Positions 1-34,979 of a stretch of 64,000 nucleotides of DNA are shown in pieces (positions within the stretch are counted from its first letter, which is position 1; every line of letters starts with the position of its first letter). Below the pieces are notes generated by a model. The model saw only the letters and a list, made by a program, of their open reading frames with translations. It ran no database searches and had not been told where the DNA came from. Position numbers and translations under genes: made by a program. This DNA is from Liolophura sinensis (taxonomy: Eukaryota; Mollusca; Polyplacophora; Chitonida; Chitonidae), in NCBI RefSeq assembly GCF_032854445.1, contig NC_088303.1, positions 29,181,265 to 29,245,264 on the forward strand. The letters run 5' to 3'.

Positions 1-1990
1 GTTTTCAGTACTTATGTACTGGCAGAGGCTACCGAGAATTTCCGTTTAGCTTAGGTGGAAGAATGTTGGATTTAGGAATAGACGATCGGAGTTCAAGTCT
101 TCGTGTAACCCATGGAGAAAATCCACCAAGTATTACACTTCAGTTACACTCGGTTCGATGAAGTCATAATGGCTATTTTGCTATAATCGCACCAATCATG
201 GCCATCGATACATACGAGGAAATGTCACAGGAAAAAAGATCATCGCTCATTTGTCATAGCCCTCCGTTAGCACAGCGGCACGTGCGTATTGAACAGTGTG
301 TAAGATATTTCATCATGCTATGCCACGATAAATTATGACGTCATGGAATCTGTGAATGAACGTATTCACTGTGAAACAATAGTGACATTGTTTTGGCGTG
401 TATCAAAGCCGGAGGAGATAGGGGCACAAGGAAATATTTGTAACAGCTACCCATGGTAATAAACTGATTCACAGGAAAATGAGTAAAGCTCCCGAACTTG
501 AGCGTGAAACTAATCCATCTTTTAAACACGAACAGAATCACGTTTCATGGCAATTTATATTCACAAAGCTGACATCCTTAATATGAAAAGAAAATCACTA
601 AGATCTCTAGAAACTGTAAATATCAACATGATACTTATAAAGAGATATTCTTGATTGGATTTTTTTTAATAGAATGATTTTGTACCCTATATAACGGTCT
701 ACCAAACTCTTTCCTGAAAAGTATTTCACCGAAGGGTATACAAGGTTGATTTAGTGAAGAGAAAACAAACGAGACAAAATAAAATCTTTTTCTTGTATAC
801 CCACTAATGTTTTCACTGATTTTTGTTAGTATATACAAAAAAAATCCACATCAAACACGGGATTATATGCAGCGAAAAAGAAGATATCCCTCCATCCCAA
901 AATTATAAACGTAGCCTATGTAAGTACACACTTATTGGAAACCATTTGCTGTGAACTTAAGTTGATACTTAAGGTTGGCTTATTCTAGTACAATCCCAAG
1001 TCAACACGTATCAGCCCAGAAGATAGTGTTCAGTTCATTGGACACTTTCAGATCACTGAGTCACATGTCAGGCAGTTCAATATTTCACATTCCATGGCAT
1101 CAATTTCACAGTTGTATTATGAAAGCCTTTGTCATATTTGGGGCTTAGTTATAGAGGTTTGGTCGACGTCATTCAATCGCCAGTGTTATTATATTAAACA
1201 GGGTGGATCCGGATTAGAGGATCTGGCCGCTTCAGAAAGAACGCTTGCACCCTCTGTAAGATAGGTGGGTGAAACACAACACCACACCTGTCACGCCTTT
1301 ACTTCAACACTGTGCAGTCTCCACCCGTACTGCGTCACTATATAAATACCAGGTCGTTTTTGGAACGTAACCAACAATTATATACGAAGGAGACATTTTA
1401 AAATTGTAAACAAAAGATAAAGGGTGTTTCAAACTGCAAGTCGCCCATGCACCTGCGTGAAATTGTCAACTTAATAAACCCGTTATTTCGCATAAGCTTC
1501 TAGCGATTCTTTTGGCTGGATGCACATGTATTGTGTAGAAAACGGCGTTATTTACTGTCAAAGTTCGCCGATGAAATTATGATCTAATAAATCATTTTTG
1601 CACCAATTCTTCAGAGCGTCGAATCGATGGACTTCTCTCTGCATATATCGTCAGCACTTTACATCGATTGTGTACAGATATATCATATACCTTCCGACTT
1701 TCAACCCAATTTTAAAACGGCCAATATAGAGAAAGCGACAACACAGTCTGACAATATCATGTCGCTGATTCAACAAAATGTAACGTATTGTATATAACGC
1801 AACAGATAGAGTAAGGACAAGCAATGAACATACAGATGTGTATTTAGTGCGTCCAGCCCATATATCTGCTATATCTACACCACAGGCTTCTCTATTCACT
1901 ATATCTGACATCAGGGAACATTTCACACATGTGGAATCTGACAATTTCCAATCAATTTAAACACAGCCCATATCGCTTCAATGCTTACAC

Positions 1991-2041
1991 ATTTATTATT
2001 ATTATAATTATTATAATTATTATAATTATTATTATTATTAT
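1991..2041. repeat. ATT/ATA microsatellite
   Basis: An uninterrupted run of ATT and ATAATT units, visible directly. Confidence 0.9.
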
Positions 2042-2975
2042 TAGAGATTTCCTAACATGTGTGCTAGCACGACTAGCATGAAAATACTGGGAAACAGGAC
2101 GTACTATTCTAAAATAGGCGTTCGTACGTTACGATTTGTCAAATTCTAGAGATTGCACAAAATAACGTTTCCTTTTATGTTTTCGTCCGACTAATCGAAT
2201 TCGACGAGTCGATACGTCATACTGCACCGCGTAAACGCGACAGGGGTCATTAGCGGCCATAGTAGAGTCTTAATGAAATGAGGCTTTATAAAAATCATAC
2301 TATTGGTGTATAGATTACTAACATTAGTCACGTGATTGGTATAATGTGGGTTACATTTTTTCAGGGTTTCCTTCCTTCTGAACGTAAAGGCATACAAAAG
2401 TTGATGTTTACACCAAAATTACAGAACATTTCATTAATTGTTCGAAGTACCCGAAATGAATCTTAAATATTGGTTAAATGCCAGGTAAGCAAGCAGGCAA
2501 ACAAATAGACAGAGAGACAGACAAACAAACAAACTGCTGGATATGCTGACCCTGCTGGTTGAATGATTTAATAACAGGATAAATTAGGGAGCGGCTCGGC
2601 TTGTCATTGACTCTATAAATGGATGTTATAATGAAAAATAATTTATGTAAATGATTATCAAACGACAGAGTGTTGGGGAGAGTTATATAATTATATAACA
2701 AGTCATATATGACTGTTCATGTGACGCCCATTATGTAAGTTACACGTAGGCCTATAGGACCTCGCGCAATCATCCGCAGCTGTCGCACGTTGTTAGTATG
2801 CTAGTATTCCTTGGGTTATTGTGAACTGCGCCGCTCTCACTCTCCGTGGCGCCTTGATATTGATGGTAATATGCTATCCACAATGCTAATGTGGCCCATT
2901 GCGCTGTCGTTGATCGTATACTGGCTGGTCCGTCACCAATACTAGTGACCAATATAAATGTGTACTACAATACAC

Positions 2976-3121
2976 GTGGGAAAGTTCGTCATTAACGTGC
3001 TAAAGGTCGGTAGTTTACTTCGTGGACAACTAAGTTTCCTCCGCACATAAAACTAGCCGCCTTCGTTAAAATGAAAAACGTTGTGGCGGTGTGACAAGAA
3101 TAAAATCAAATCAAATCAAAT
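2976..3121 (+). mobile_element. Degenerate SINE fragment, variant subfamily
   Basis: The stretch resembles the body of a SINE variant seen elsewhere in the window: a 'cgtgggaaagttcgtcatta' start, then 'gtttcctccgcacataaaac', a weak 'gccgcc' block, and a tail of repeated ATCAA units. It is diverged and lacks the tRNA-like head. Confidence 0.45.
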
Positions 3122-3813
3122 CCACGGGTTATGTCAGCAAACACTAGTAATTTGGCAAAGTAGATCACCAGGAAACGGGGTAGGTGAGAGGGGGATAAAA
3201 TGAAGCGTTGGGGATCGAGTCATACTTTAACATGATTCGTACCTGGGACAGATGGCTTTGCGGGTTGTAGTGTAGAGATACATAGTCATTTCCGATGAGG
3301 TACATCATCGGTTAGAATGTGTCGATTGTTTTGATCCCTGAAGAATGCATACAAAATAAAAACTAATATATGAATGACTACCGCGGATGTCTTGACAGGC
3401 CGACCTGAAACCTCGCTTGCCTGAATCCCGGACATGATCCCAACGGAGTTCGCTGCAGACGTACGAATACTGATTCATCCTTGAGAGGTAGGCAAACTCC
3501 TGAACTAGGCATAACAGATTGATCTCTGCAATGTCTACGTTACATGATATCACGGAGAGGGGGTGTTTTTACAGATGAAACGCTTTACAACAGCAAAAAT
3601 CAATCTGAACAATTATTCTTACTGTCATCCCACGTATACAACCGCGTGCAATAGATAGGTCATAAAAATAAAGGCTTTCTTTCTTGTCACCAATGTCAAT
3701 GCGAGAGAACTACTTTCACATCAATCGCATTGACACACGTTATGTCAGTAAATAGGCCATGACATGTGACAGGGTTTACACTACACCGACAATCGTATCC
3801 GCCTTATTGCTGA

Positions 3814-3821
3814 TATATAAG
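3814..3821 (+). promoter_or_regulatory. TATA box of the CAP/EGF/ShK gene
   Basis: TATATAAG lies 173 bp upstream of the ATG at 3987. A start site about 30 bp downstream, near 3845, would give a 5' UTR of about 140 nt containing a pyrimidine-rich stretch near 3922-3950. The TATA motif is seen; the start site is inferred. Confidence 0.6.
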
Positions 3822-3986
3822 GGAATGCAATTTCTGCGAGCTTAGCATGCATGGCTATATAGGCAGCAGAGAACTCACGGAGTCTGTATTTTTCTTTCCA
3901 TTTAACACCTTGAGAATTTAGTTCTCCTTTTTTTTCCTTTTTCTTTTTCACTCAAGTTAAACAAGCACAAACAAGCACGCCTGAAA

Positions 3987-27012
<23,026 letters not shown>

Positions 27013-27184
27013 ACTGATTTCCAAGAAAAACAACCCAGTGGGTGAACGTTCACAACTTTTAGATAACCTATTCATATGCGTATTTATTCTTCACTTGTTT
27101 GTATATCCCATGTAGGTCTTTCATCGATCATTATGACAATTTTAAAGTGAAAAGTGTTCGTCGGTGTTGCATAAGTACGTGAAA

Positions 27185-27190
27185 AATAAA
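27185..27190 (+). terminator. Poly(A) signal AATAAA of the CAP gene
   Basis: AATAAA lies 173 bp after the stop codon in 'gaaaaataaagtcacg'. The predicted mRNA end is near 27205-27215, where a T/G-rich stretch ('tgcatgtcatttgg') follows. Confidence 0.75.
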
Positions 27191-27424
27191 GTCACGCGAA
27201 ATGCTGCATGTCATTTGGAGTTCTTTTCATCCCAAGCAGCAATATGACTGAAATACCGCCAGTGTGATGTTCAACCAAAATCATTCATTCTTCATTTTGA
27301 TCGGGCTGATCTGCAGTGGACGTACAGTTGTAGGCCAGTTTATACGAATTTTAACTGCGCGCTGAAATCGAAGAGGTATCATGTCTGGTGTCTTCGTCAT
27401 GATACTTCTGTGACGGTAGCACTT

Positions 27425-27520
27425 ACACCCTTCCACAAATAGACACAGTATATGTACACACACCAAATGACTCCTCATCGTCATATGACTCAAAAAGTAC
27501 GATGTAAAATCAAAACATAC
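27425..27520 (+). mobile_element. SINE-B 3' fragment
   Basis: 'gtatatgtacacacaccaaa', 'tgactcctcatcgtcatatg' and 'actcaaaaagtacgatgtaa' match the reverse complement of the B elements at 19 kb and 60.7 kb. Confidence 0.65.
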
Positions 27521-27715
27521 ATATATGCACTGTCTATTGATACATGCTATAAAAGAAGTCACCGTAAGTTTTCATGTATGTGTTATTATTTATAGAAAAA
27601 TATTCCTAGAGCATTCCTGGATAAGGTATTTTCGTCATCAACAAATCACTTTTCCACTTAAAAAGACCTTCCATTATCTGGAAAAGCCGCAGATCATGCA
27701 TCCTTGAAGTGAGTT

Positions 27716-27945
27716 CCACAGCCTAGATCGTTAGGACGCTGACTCGCTAGGAGTATCGCGCTCTTGACAAATCCTCCTTTGGCCTTGGTTTTAAATTTGG
27801 AGGTTTGTCAGGTATCTGACCAAGGACTTTGCTTTTACTCCAGGCAGTCTAGTTTCCTCCATCCATAAACATCTCCCAGTCATATAAATGAAATATTCTT
27901 ATGCGCTGCATTACCAACCACTCAAATAAATAAAGAGAAATACCA
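27716..27945 (+). mobile_element. SINE variant subfamily
   Basis: A tRNA-like start ('cagcctagatcgttaggacg') is followed by 'ggaggtttgtcaggtatctg', 'gtttcctccatccataaaca' and the tail 'accaaccactcaaataaata'. Confidence 0.65.
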
Positions 27946-27991
27946 CCCTAGGCAAATCACCTTGAATAAAACTGAATCCATAACAAGGTTT

Positions 27992-28094
27992 CGGGCCAGT
28001 TTCATAGAGCTGACTTAGTGTACAGTATCCCTTAGGTAAGAGATTTTATAGATTTACAAACTTAACTAAGTGCGCTTATGAAACTGGTCCCTGG
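27992..28094. mobile_element. Short MITE-like element with ~25-bp terminal inverted repeats
   Basis: The left end 'gggccagtttcatagagctg'-acttag pairs with the right end 'cttatgaaactggtccctgg' as imperfect inverted repeats. Length is about 103 bp with no coding capacity. No clear target duplication was seen. Confidence 0.65.
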
Positions 28095-28701
28095 AATTTG
28101 TAGCTAACGGTCTTAATATGACATAATTAAGGATGTACAGCAAAGAGAGTAATATCAGAGCAGCGACGACAGTGTGATAGCTGGCAAATGGTCGCACCGT
28201 AACCAATGAAATACGGTCTCTCGTCAATTAACCTCAATCATTTACCTCATTACACGCCCTGTAACACCATGGCTTATGCAGAAATAGGTACAGAAACATA
28301 CAGTGATGTTCATAGCAGTTTATTAGACGCCACTGGCCTAGAATTACAACGCTGTGTTGTATATTGCATTTAACATACAATAACATTAAAACCGTGCAAA
28401 GGGACCAGGCTCCGAGGATGCACAATCGTGGTTTATAGGCTACAGCAAGACAGTCTTTTTGATGCGGTGTAAAATGTTTGATGTTTGATGACACAAAATT
28501 AGTGTGGATTACTGGAGATACCACTGATATTTGCCAGCAGTCTCTTGGTAGTTTAAAGCGGGCAGGTGCAATCCAACCAACAAGCTAAACGCCTTTAATA
28601 GCCCGATCTGTGGTTATAGGCGGCTAGATATCTCACTATGATACATATACATTTGTTATTCGCTCATAACTAGTTATACTAGGAGAAGCAGAAGACCGCT
28701 T

Positions 28702-28800
28702 CGGTGGCTTAATGGCTAGATCCCGGTCTCCTCCGACCATAGCCGTCGTATAACTGAAATATTGTTAAGCACGTCGTAAACACCAATCAATTAAATCAAA
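28702..28800 (+). mobile_element. SINE with internal deletion
   Basis: A head-like 'cttcggtggcttaatggcta' joins directly to 'ggtctcctccgaccatagcc' and the tail 'acaccaatcaattaaatc', so most of the body is missing. Confidence 0.65.
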
Positions 28801-28924
28801 GGCTCTATAACGGCGCATACCTTGATCGGTGTATGTTACAGTGACTGATGTATCAATCGATTTTTTTTTTATCTACTATGTGACTACTTGGTTTTATAAT
28901 AGTAATAATAAGTAATTATTGGCC

Positions 28925-29010
28925 ACAGTTCAACCTAATGACTCTTCGTCGTCATATGATTGAAGAATTGTTAAATACGACCTAACTCCAACGCATACTT
29001 ACATACAATC
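28925..29010 (+). mobile_element. SINE-B 3' fragment
   Basis: 'cctaatgactcttcgtcgtc' and 'atatgattgaagaattgtta' match the B tail. Confidence 0.6.
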
Positions 29011-29469
29011 CACAGTTCAAGGGAAGTAACTCTGAAGAACAAAACGGACTCCCAGTACTGTGTTCAATATAAATCATAGTTGTGCAGTTGCAACGACTTA
29101 TAATTGTGTTAGCCTTGATTTGTCTACGTTTCTACTGTCATTCTTTGACCTATTAATGCAGTCGCAAGGACTTTCCCAAACTCTGTTCGACAGTGTATTG
29201 AAATATTCTCAAAGAAAAGGGGTAACACAAACCAAGAGATGAAGGAAATTATGCAAAACCCCTTCTTTTGCAATTCCTCCTCGGTAACTGGTCACATTGA
29301 GTCCACATTGTGTAGTGGATTGGACAGAAACCTTATAGATTCCCCCACTCTCACGGTTTGTGTTGAAGTTGTGTTGCAAGACGGTGCGATTTGTCGTATC
29401 GTCTCTTCGAATTCGATTAGTCCATTGAAATCAGGACAATTGTTACCTCATTCATTTTCAGTGAGAGTG

Positions 29470-29590
29470 TGTGCTTGGAGTTTAACGTCGCATTGAACAA
29501 TTTCATATGACGACGAAAGAGTCCTTAGCGTGTATGTCCTTGAGTGTCCCCCGAAGCGGACTTCTCTACCACCTGAGCCATCTTGGACAG
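29470..29590 (-). mobile_element. SINE-B-like element with tRNA-like head
   Basis: Read on the minus strand it starts 'ggctcaggtggtagagaagt', like a tRNA 5' half, and ends with 'catatgaaattgttcaatgc' and 'gacgttaaactcc'. Confidence 0.6.
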
Positions 29591-29839
29591 TATCATTCAT
29601 TTTGAATAATTCGACATATCACATCGTGTGAACGTGGTTTATAAAATATCGCTGGTTTTAATTTTGTTCGTCTAGTCGATTCGACAAATCGAACCGCGTG
29701 AACGTCGCCTCAGCTGTCAACGGGCCTCCTCTGGCTGTCAGCGCAGTCCATATGATTAATTAAATCTACATGTACTTGCATATCCGCAGGCATACCTCAA
29801 ATATGGAAAATTCGTCAATAACTGACCGAAAAAAAAAAT

Positions 29840-29905
29840 GGCAACCAGCGTATAAGTGAATATTCTTGAGTATAGCGTTAAGAAACAATCAAATAAATCA
29901 AACGA
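29840..29905 (+). mobile_element. SINE 3' fragment
   Basis: 'gtataagtgaatattcttga' and 'aaacaatcaaataaatcaaa' mark the SINE tail only. Confidence 0.75.
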
Positions 29906-30254
29906 ATCTATATAAACCAGTCCCGAAGCCATTAATCCTTCCCCGCACAACGTTATAGCTCAAGAGATTACGGCTTCATTCCCTATAAGAGTATAAAGTA
30001 ATGACAACTTTCTTTGTTTTGTTTTTTTTGGACGAATTTTATTTTGAAATAGTTCATGTTTCCTTTAATTTTTTTTTTTAGTTTACGATCCCAATTCAAA
30101 TACTTTAAACAAAATAGCATTAAATTTAAAGCTGTTATAACGATCCATCTAATTAACAGGGGGTTTTACGTTGGATTCAACTTTTAATTTCACAGTAAAT
30201 TATTATTCTTTGGAATACAACATTGTGATGATTGTCAATCAAAGTACGAGATCG

Positions 30255-30269
30255 TTTATTTCTTTTATT
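30255..30269 (-). terminator. Two AATAAA-type signals, possible 3' end of the profilin-like gene
   Basis: On the minus strand AATAAA occurs at 30269-30264 and at 30260-30255, about 630 nt past the stop codon of the profilin-like gene. I saw no closer canonical signal. The assignment is inference. Confidence 0.35.
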
Positions 30270-30419
30270 ATTTAGCAACAGGAGATGTTTCGTTTGTCCG
30301 TTGTTGATTTGAAACATTATCAGTCTGATCGACAAATCACTCTCAATGTCACGTGTATCATCTTTACGTGTTACTCAGTCAGTCTCCCTCAGTCCGATGA
30401 GGTAAACTATGAGATTCGT

Positions 30420-30535
30420 TCACATGATCTTCAAGTTCGTCCACGAGATCATGAACATCATCCACGTGATGCTCAGGTTTGTCCACATGATCTTCAGATG
30501 TGTCCACAGGATCCATATGATCTTCTGATGAGAAG
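30420..30535. repeat. ~18-21-bp repeat with CCACRTGATC core
   Basis: Units such as 'cgtccacgagatcatgaa', 'catccacgtgatgctcag' and 'tgtccacatgatcttcag' recur about six times. On the minus strand one frame reads as acidic EDHVD-like repeats. It lies in the predicted 3' UTR of the profilin-like gene. Confidence 0.75.
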
Positions 30536-30896
30536 AATTTTCGTAATGATGATGTTGATCAGCGGTTCACGGGACATATTCACACCCACTCTGGCTTGAT
30601 CAGTTTCTCTGCCTTGGAACCATTTAGCTCCTCGCCGTTGCAGCTGTCTCTGGGGCAGTTGACTTTGGACAACTGATGTCTCAGAGGTTTCTCTTTGTAA
30701 CAAACTTGGCGAAATCTTGAGCATGGTCTCTTCCCGCTGACCTTCAGATTCTATCGATGCCGATCAAATACCCTTCATTTCCGGTCAGTGACATCATCGT
30801 AGCCAGTGGATCCGATTGGCTGGCTTTCTTTCGCAAGTTTTCCGGACGCCTTTAGGGAAAGGCGTAGAGAACAACCATCGTGATCATGTGGAAATG

Positions 30897-31136
30897 TCAG
30901 AAGTTTTTCTCCGTCAGTTTCGTGGCGATTTTGTTGATCCAGCCAGCGGCCATTCCGTACGTGTGCCTGGAGTCACACGTGGCGATGACGAACATTTTCG
31001 AGGTTCGGCTGACGATGAGATAGTGATGACCCATGAATGCTACCAACTGTCTAGCGTTGACGCTCTTCACGGCATACGTACTGTCACTGAATCTGACGGT
31101 GTCAGGGGGGCAATCACTAAAACAGTCCTTCAGCGC
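30897..31136 (-). CDS. Profilin-like gene exon 2
   Basis: The acceptor reads GTGTTTTGCAG on the minus strand. The exon encodes ALKDCFSDCPPDTVRF, YAVKSVNARQLVAFMGHHY and the C-terminal helix, then TGA. It is 79 residues plus stop. Confidence 0.7.
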   Translation of the reverse strand, partial: ALKDCFSDCPPDTVRFSDSTYAVKSVNARQLVAFMGHHYLIVSRTSKMFVIATCDSRHTYGMAAGWINKIATKLTEKNF

Positions 31137-33380
31137 CTGCAAAACACAAATAGATCAAATCATAAATACACATGACCTAGATTCTAACAATAGATGTACT
31201 TTAAAACGTTACTTCAAATTGTACCCACGCCATTATTTTCACCGGTCGAGGGTGGGTATCTGGTGTTTCTCCTGTTTCAAATCACACAAATAAGACATCG
31301 CTTTGCATATGAGCAATCCAGATAAAACCCAATCGAGAAAAAGTTACAAAGCTAATTCAGAAAACTGTAGTACTTTCAGGAGTGTTGATATTTTAGATTA
31401 GCCTGTGTTTATCAGCATCGGAAATCTCTCTCGTGCACAAACTGTCGTCTAAACATTGACACTAGTCCTGTCCTACTTTATCCTGACACATCTGACCTCT
31501 AACGTCACGCTCGTGCTCTACGTCGGAAAGTTCACCAGTCGATGGTTAAATCTCACGAAACTCGTTTAAATTGTTACTAACGCGAGATTTCTCCTCTCTT
31601 ATACATATCACAGTTACTAAGGTTTTCGGAAATGTTGATTAAAATCCCCTTTACTACTAATCTAATACCGTCAAGCATTAGAAATATTTATCGCGTTCCT
31701 TTTGACGTGTTGTCAGGGAAGGCTGTACGAAATCGTTATCTGGAGTGCGACCTCTTAACACAAGTCTCATAAACTCGCACTGAGAGTTTACAGCCGAAGG
31801 CCGTGACATACACTTTGCCGAGGTAATGTATAATTCATAGTAATTACAGTCACCAGACTGTGTTGGTGTGAGAGTGTGTTAAAACTAAGCCACTGATATT
31901 CGTTTTCCGAAGACGAACAAAAACACGCATTACACGCATTTCTTTTATATTTGAACGCAGTATATTTACAGTGATTGCTTTAGTTGTAAACATGTTAATC
32001 AAAACATAACTAATTTAGGCAAACGACTCATTGTTTTCAAGTTTAACTGGAGATAAAGCTAACATAAATTTTAGATCAATGTACTCAGTGTTTTTGTAGG
32101 CTGCCTCATTCACATGAACTAAATAAAAACACACAAACTTTAAATTGCTACACCACGATGTCATATCATGCCTAAAGCTGTTGTTTTCGGTTATTTTTGC
32201 TTTTCGTCTTTTCCTCTTTTCAACTCCCCCACCTCCCTATTTTTGTGTATGATTATATGCTTCGCAACACACATGCATTTAAATACTGGTGGTGACCGAC
32301 GTCCTAAGGGCAAACAAATATGTACGCAAATCCTACTGGCGAATCTGAGGACATACTTCCTATTGAACTAAATCTTAAAATTCTACATCACGACCTGATC
32401 GTATGGCTGGCTATATGAATGACGCTCCGGGCACAAAGTCCTGTTATTTTATCCGACACTGAATCGTGCTATCTCGCTCTGTATTAACTTGTCCCATATG
32501 TTCAGGTTTAAGTCAATATTATGTGGGTCATATACACTTTGGTCCTCGGGTAGTAAACAACTAACACTATACGTGTACGGCTCCGCTTTATTTTGTCCTC
32601 GAGTGTGATACCGTCATATATGTAAACCCAAACTTACGTATAGTATAATATTTTGGCAGCGATACGACAATACCTAATCGAAACATGATTCAAACCTTAA
32701 GCTGGTTGTTTTCTATATATTAGTTTTGTTTATATATTATGGCCTGGAAATGAAGGCCTTTGCCCTAACAAGTTTAGCTGCTAAAAGTAAACTTTTTTAA
32801 ATCAGATAATGTTCAAGAAGAGAAACATGTTTTATACAAAGCCAGTAAACACAATTCACAATTAGAAAAAGGTCTATTTGTGTGATTATATATTGCCTAT
32901 AGCAATGCTATCTATGTCGTCAGTTTGATGACATTTAAAAGCGACAAGTCCTAGTCACACAAAATCATTCAAAACGGTCTATATATTTCGGTTCTATATG
33001 TGCTTGTCAGATTAACCTAGGTTGGAGGAAAATCAAAACAAAGCCATAATGATGACTATCAAATTTAAGTGTCATCCTTGTTAACGCTTTCGTCGAGGTT
33101 TTACCAGTGCCAATGTTTACCACAGACAAGTAAGCAATAAAAGAAGTAACTAAAGTGATATACTGAAGAAGATGTTAACTCGTCTTACCTTAATGTCTGA
33201 TGACTTGAGGTTAAAGCCGTTGGTAGAGGCAGCTACAGAGCCCTTTTGATGAACAAGGGCTGCTTTTGAGAGGCTAAGATCTTTTTCTTGTTGTAAAATG
33301 TACTTCAGCCAGGCCTTCCAGCTACTGCCGGACGAGCTGCCGTTTCCAAAGAAGTTGGTGATGTTGATGAACATTTTCAA
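30897..33380 (-). CDS. Divergent profilin-like protein (2 exons, 143 aa)
   Basis: Exon 1 is 33380-33189 and exon 2 is 31136-30897, joined in phase 0 across GT-AG. Profilins are cytosolic actin-monomer-binding proteins that also bind proline-rich ligands and phosphoinositides. The model has the profilin layout: an N-terminal Trp-rich helix (SSWKAWLKYIL, about 19-29), KAALVHQKGSVAAST, then GFNLKSSDIK where profilins have GF-x-(L/V)-x-x-x-(D/E)-(I/V), and a C-terminal strand-helix with HYLIVSRTSKMFVIATC followed by a basic terminal helix ending EKNF. Length (143) is near the family's usual 125-140. The 'GSV-W-ASS' region and the C-terminal half are diverged, closer in feel to profilin-4-type proteins than to the canonical ones. 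Actin binding cannot be assumed. Confidence 0.68.
31137..33188 (-). other. Single intron of the profilin-like gene
   Basis: The intron is 2.05 kb, AT-rich, and I see no gene, SINE or tandem array in it. The +-strand frame at 32168-32371 has no supporting signals. Confidence 0.6.
33189..33380 (-). CDS. Profilin-like gene exon 1
   Basis: The ATG at 33380 gives 64 codons ending ATTAAG|GTAAGA. A second in-frame ATG lies two codons later. The frame fits a short N-terminal extension rich in Gly and Ser before the conserved SSW. Confidence 0.7.
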
Positions 33381-33493
33381 AGGCTCTTCTCACAGGGAAA
33401 AACAAAAACAAGAATGTTTCGTTCAGAGATGATGAAAGTGTGTCCACTGCTTGACAATGACTCGCTTCTTGAGCTGGATTACACTACACCACG

Positions 33494-33504
33494 TTTTTAT
33501 ATAT
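33494..33504 (-). promoter_or_regulatory. TATA box of the profilin-like gene
   Basis: Minus-strand ATATATAAAAA lies about 115 bp upstream of the ATG. The predicted start site is near 33465. Confidence 0.55.
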
Positions 33505-34979
33505 CAGATCTATCACGCGCTGACCTTTGACTCGACAAGGCCGTCTTGCCAATGAATTGCGGCAGGGAACAGCGAAATGCTGGCGTCACGGACATCGCGG
33601 TGTTTCATTGGCTCTCTCGCTGCTGCCCGCGAATCAGAATAGAGATGAATGAAGTCCGACAGCTGGTGCATTTTGGCCATGGTCTTGCATAATGAGCTTT
33701 GTACTGACGCGTGCAGGCACATCACGAATGACGGCGGGACACCCATATGTTGCTCGTGGGAAGTGAAAATACACAAACAAAACAAACCACATAACGGCTA
33801 GCTTTCATTTGCTGGAGGCTAAATCCTAAGCTTTGCCAACTTAAAACACTCTGTGTGGTGTCTACGGAAACCCACGTAGATTTTAATGCCATACGGCTAA
33901 GACTGGACTGTTGACTGTTGATCGAGGGTACATAGGTATTTCACAGCTTTACGAAAAGTGTCATGGTAGCATATACTCACCAAATGCAACTGGTGCATGA
34001 TTATTGCGAGGGTAAATTCTTACACCTACGCTTGGTATACAATACACGTAATAATGAAAGAAAGGGAAGGTGGGAGGGGTTTTTACCAGAGGTGTATGAG
34101 AGTGGGGGAGGCGGATTAACAGCGTTCACGTCAAAACACGTGTTAGGAATGCTAAACACGTAAACAAATCTATGCACACGTGAGAACACGAAAGTCTCAG
34201 CTAGAAGTGGGAAGTACGTACCGATACTCCGAGTTAAGGCGGCCAATATTGTGACTATTCGAGAAAAATGGGCGTGAAAATGTAGGGGAGAAAAGATATT
34301 AAAATTTGATGGGGGTGCATGATGAATGGTGAAATAAAACATGATGATACTGTGTAGTTAACCAGGGAGTGATAGGGGAGGCATACGTTTGGGAAATTCG
34401 TTACCTGGAATCAAATAAGGAGGGAAAATAAGCATGGGAGTCAAAGTATTGGGATATATGACTGGAAAATCAAGTTGGGATGGGGGGGAGGGGGGGGACG
34501 GCAACGTGGTTGGGAGTCAAATTAGGAAGATCATGTGACAACAGAGAAGTCAAAGTAGAGGGATTACATGAGTGGGAAGCCTGCTAGAAGTAAACATTTG
34601 ACTGGGAAGGGTAACACAGGGAGTCGAGTGAGAGGAGAAGTGGGACCACGTGGTTAGTGATTCAATTTATGAGGCTACCTGTTTGGGAGGTTAACTTGCT
34701 GGATTTTGGGGCTAGGGTCTACTTCATCGGGGAAACAAAGGTTGGGCTATATGAATTACAGAGTCATTAAATACTTCTAATACAAACTGGAACTAAACAA
34801 TAGGCCTATATTTATGGTTGTTGGATAGTTCGTAAAAACCCAATTCGAATATCGAAGCAATATTTAAAAATTTTCCATTGTAAAGTCAATTATTTAACAA
34901 ATTCAGTGGTTCAGAGAACACAACTATACTGCCGTAAAATGAAGAAGGTGTGTGTGTGTGGGGGGGGGGGGGGGGTCGC

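Larger units (their letters stand above)
1..3810. other. Intergenic region upstream of the CAP gene
   Basis: I see no supportable gene here. Open frames are short (under 100 codons), lack domain motifs and lack paired splice signals. The region holds an AAT/ATT microsatellite near 2 kb, a (CAAA/CAGA)-rich patch near 2485-2535 and a degenerate SINE-like fragment near 2976-3121. The last few hundred bases probably contain the promoter of the gene that starts at 3987. Confidence 0.6.
27213..30250. other. Intergenic region between the CAP and profilin-like genes
   Basis: The two genes converge on this interval. It holds SINE-A and SINE-B fragments, a MITE-like element (27992-28094) and a short frame at 29239-29496 (+) with no recognisable domain or splice signals. 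I see no gene. Confidence 0.6.

Noticed and set aside
28234..28524. 96-codon minus-strand frame
   Set aside because: No domain or splice support, and random-looking composition next to MITE and SINE remnants.
33513..33785. 90-codon minus-strand frame upstream of the profilin-like gene
   Set aside because: It ends at the TATA box of that gene and has no motif. It is probably promoter sequence.
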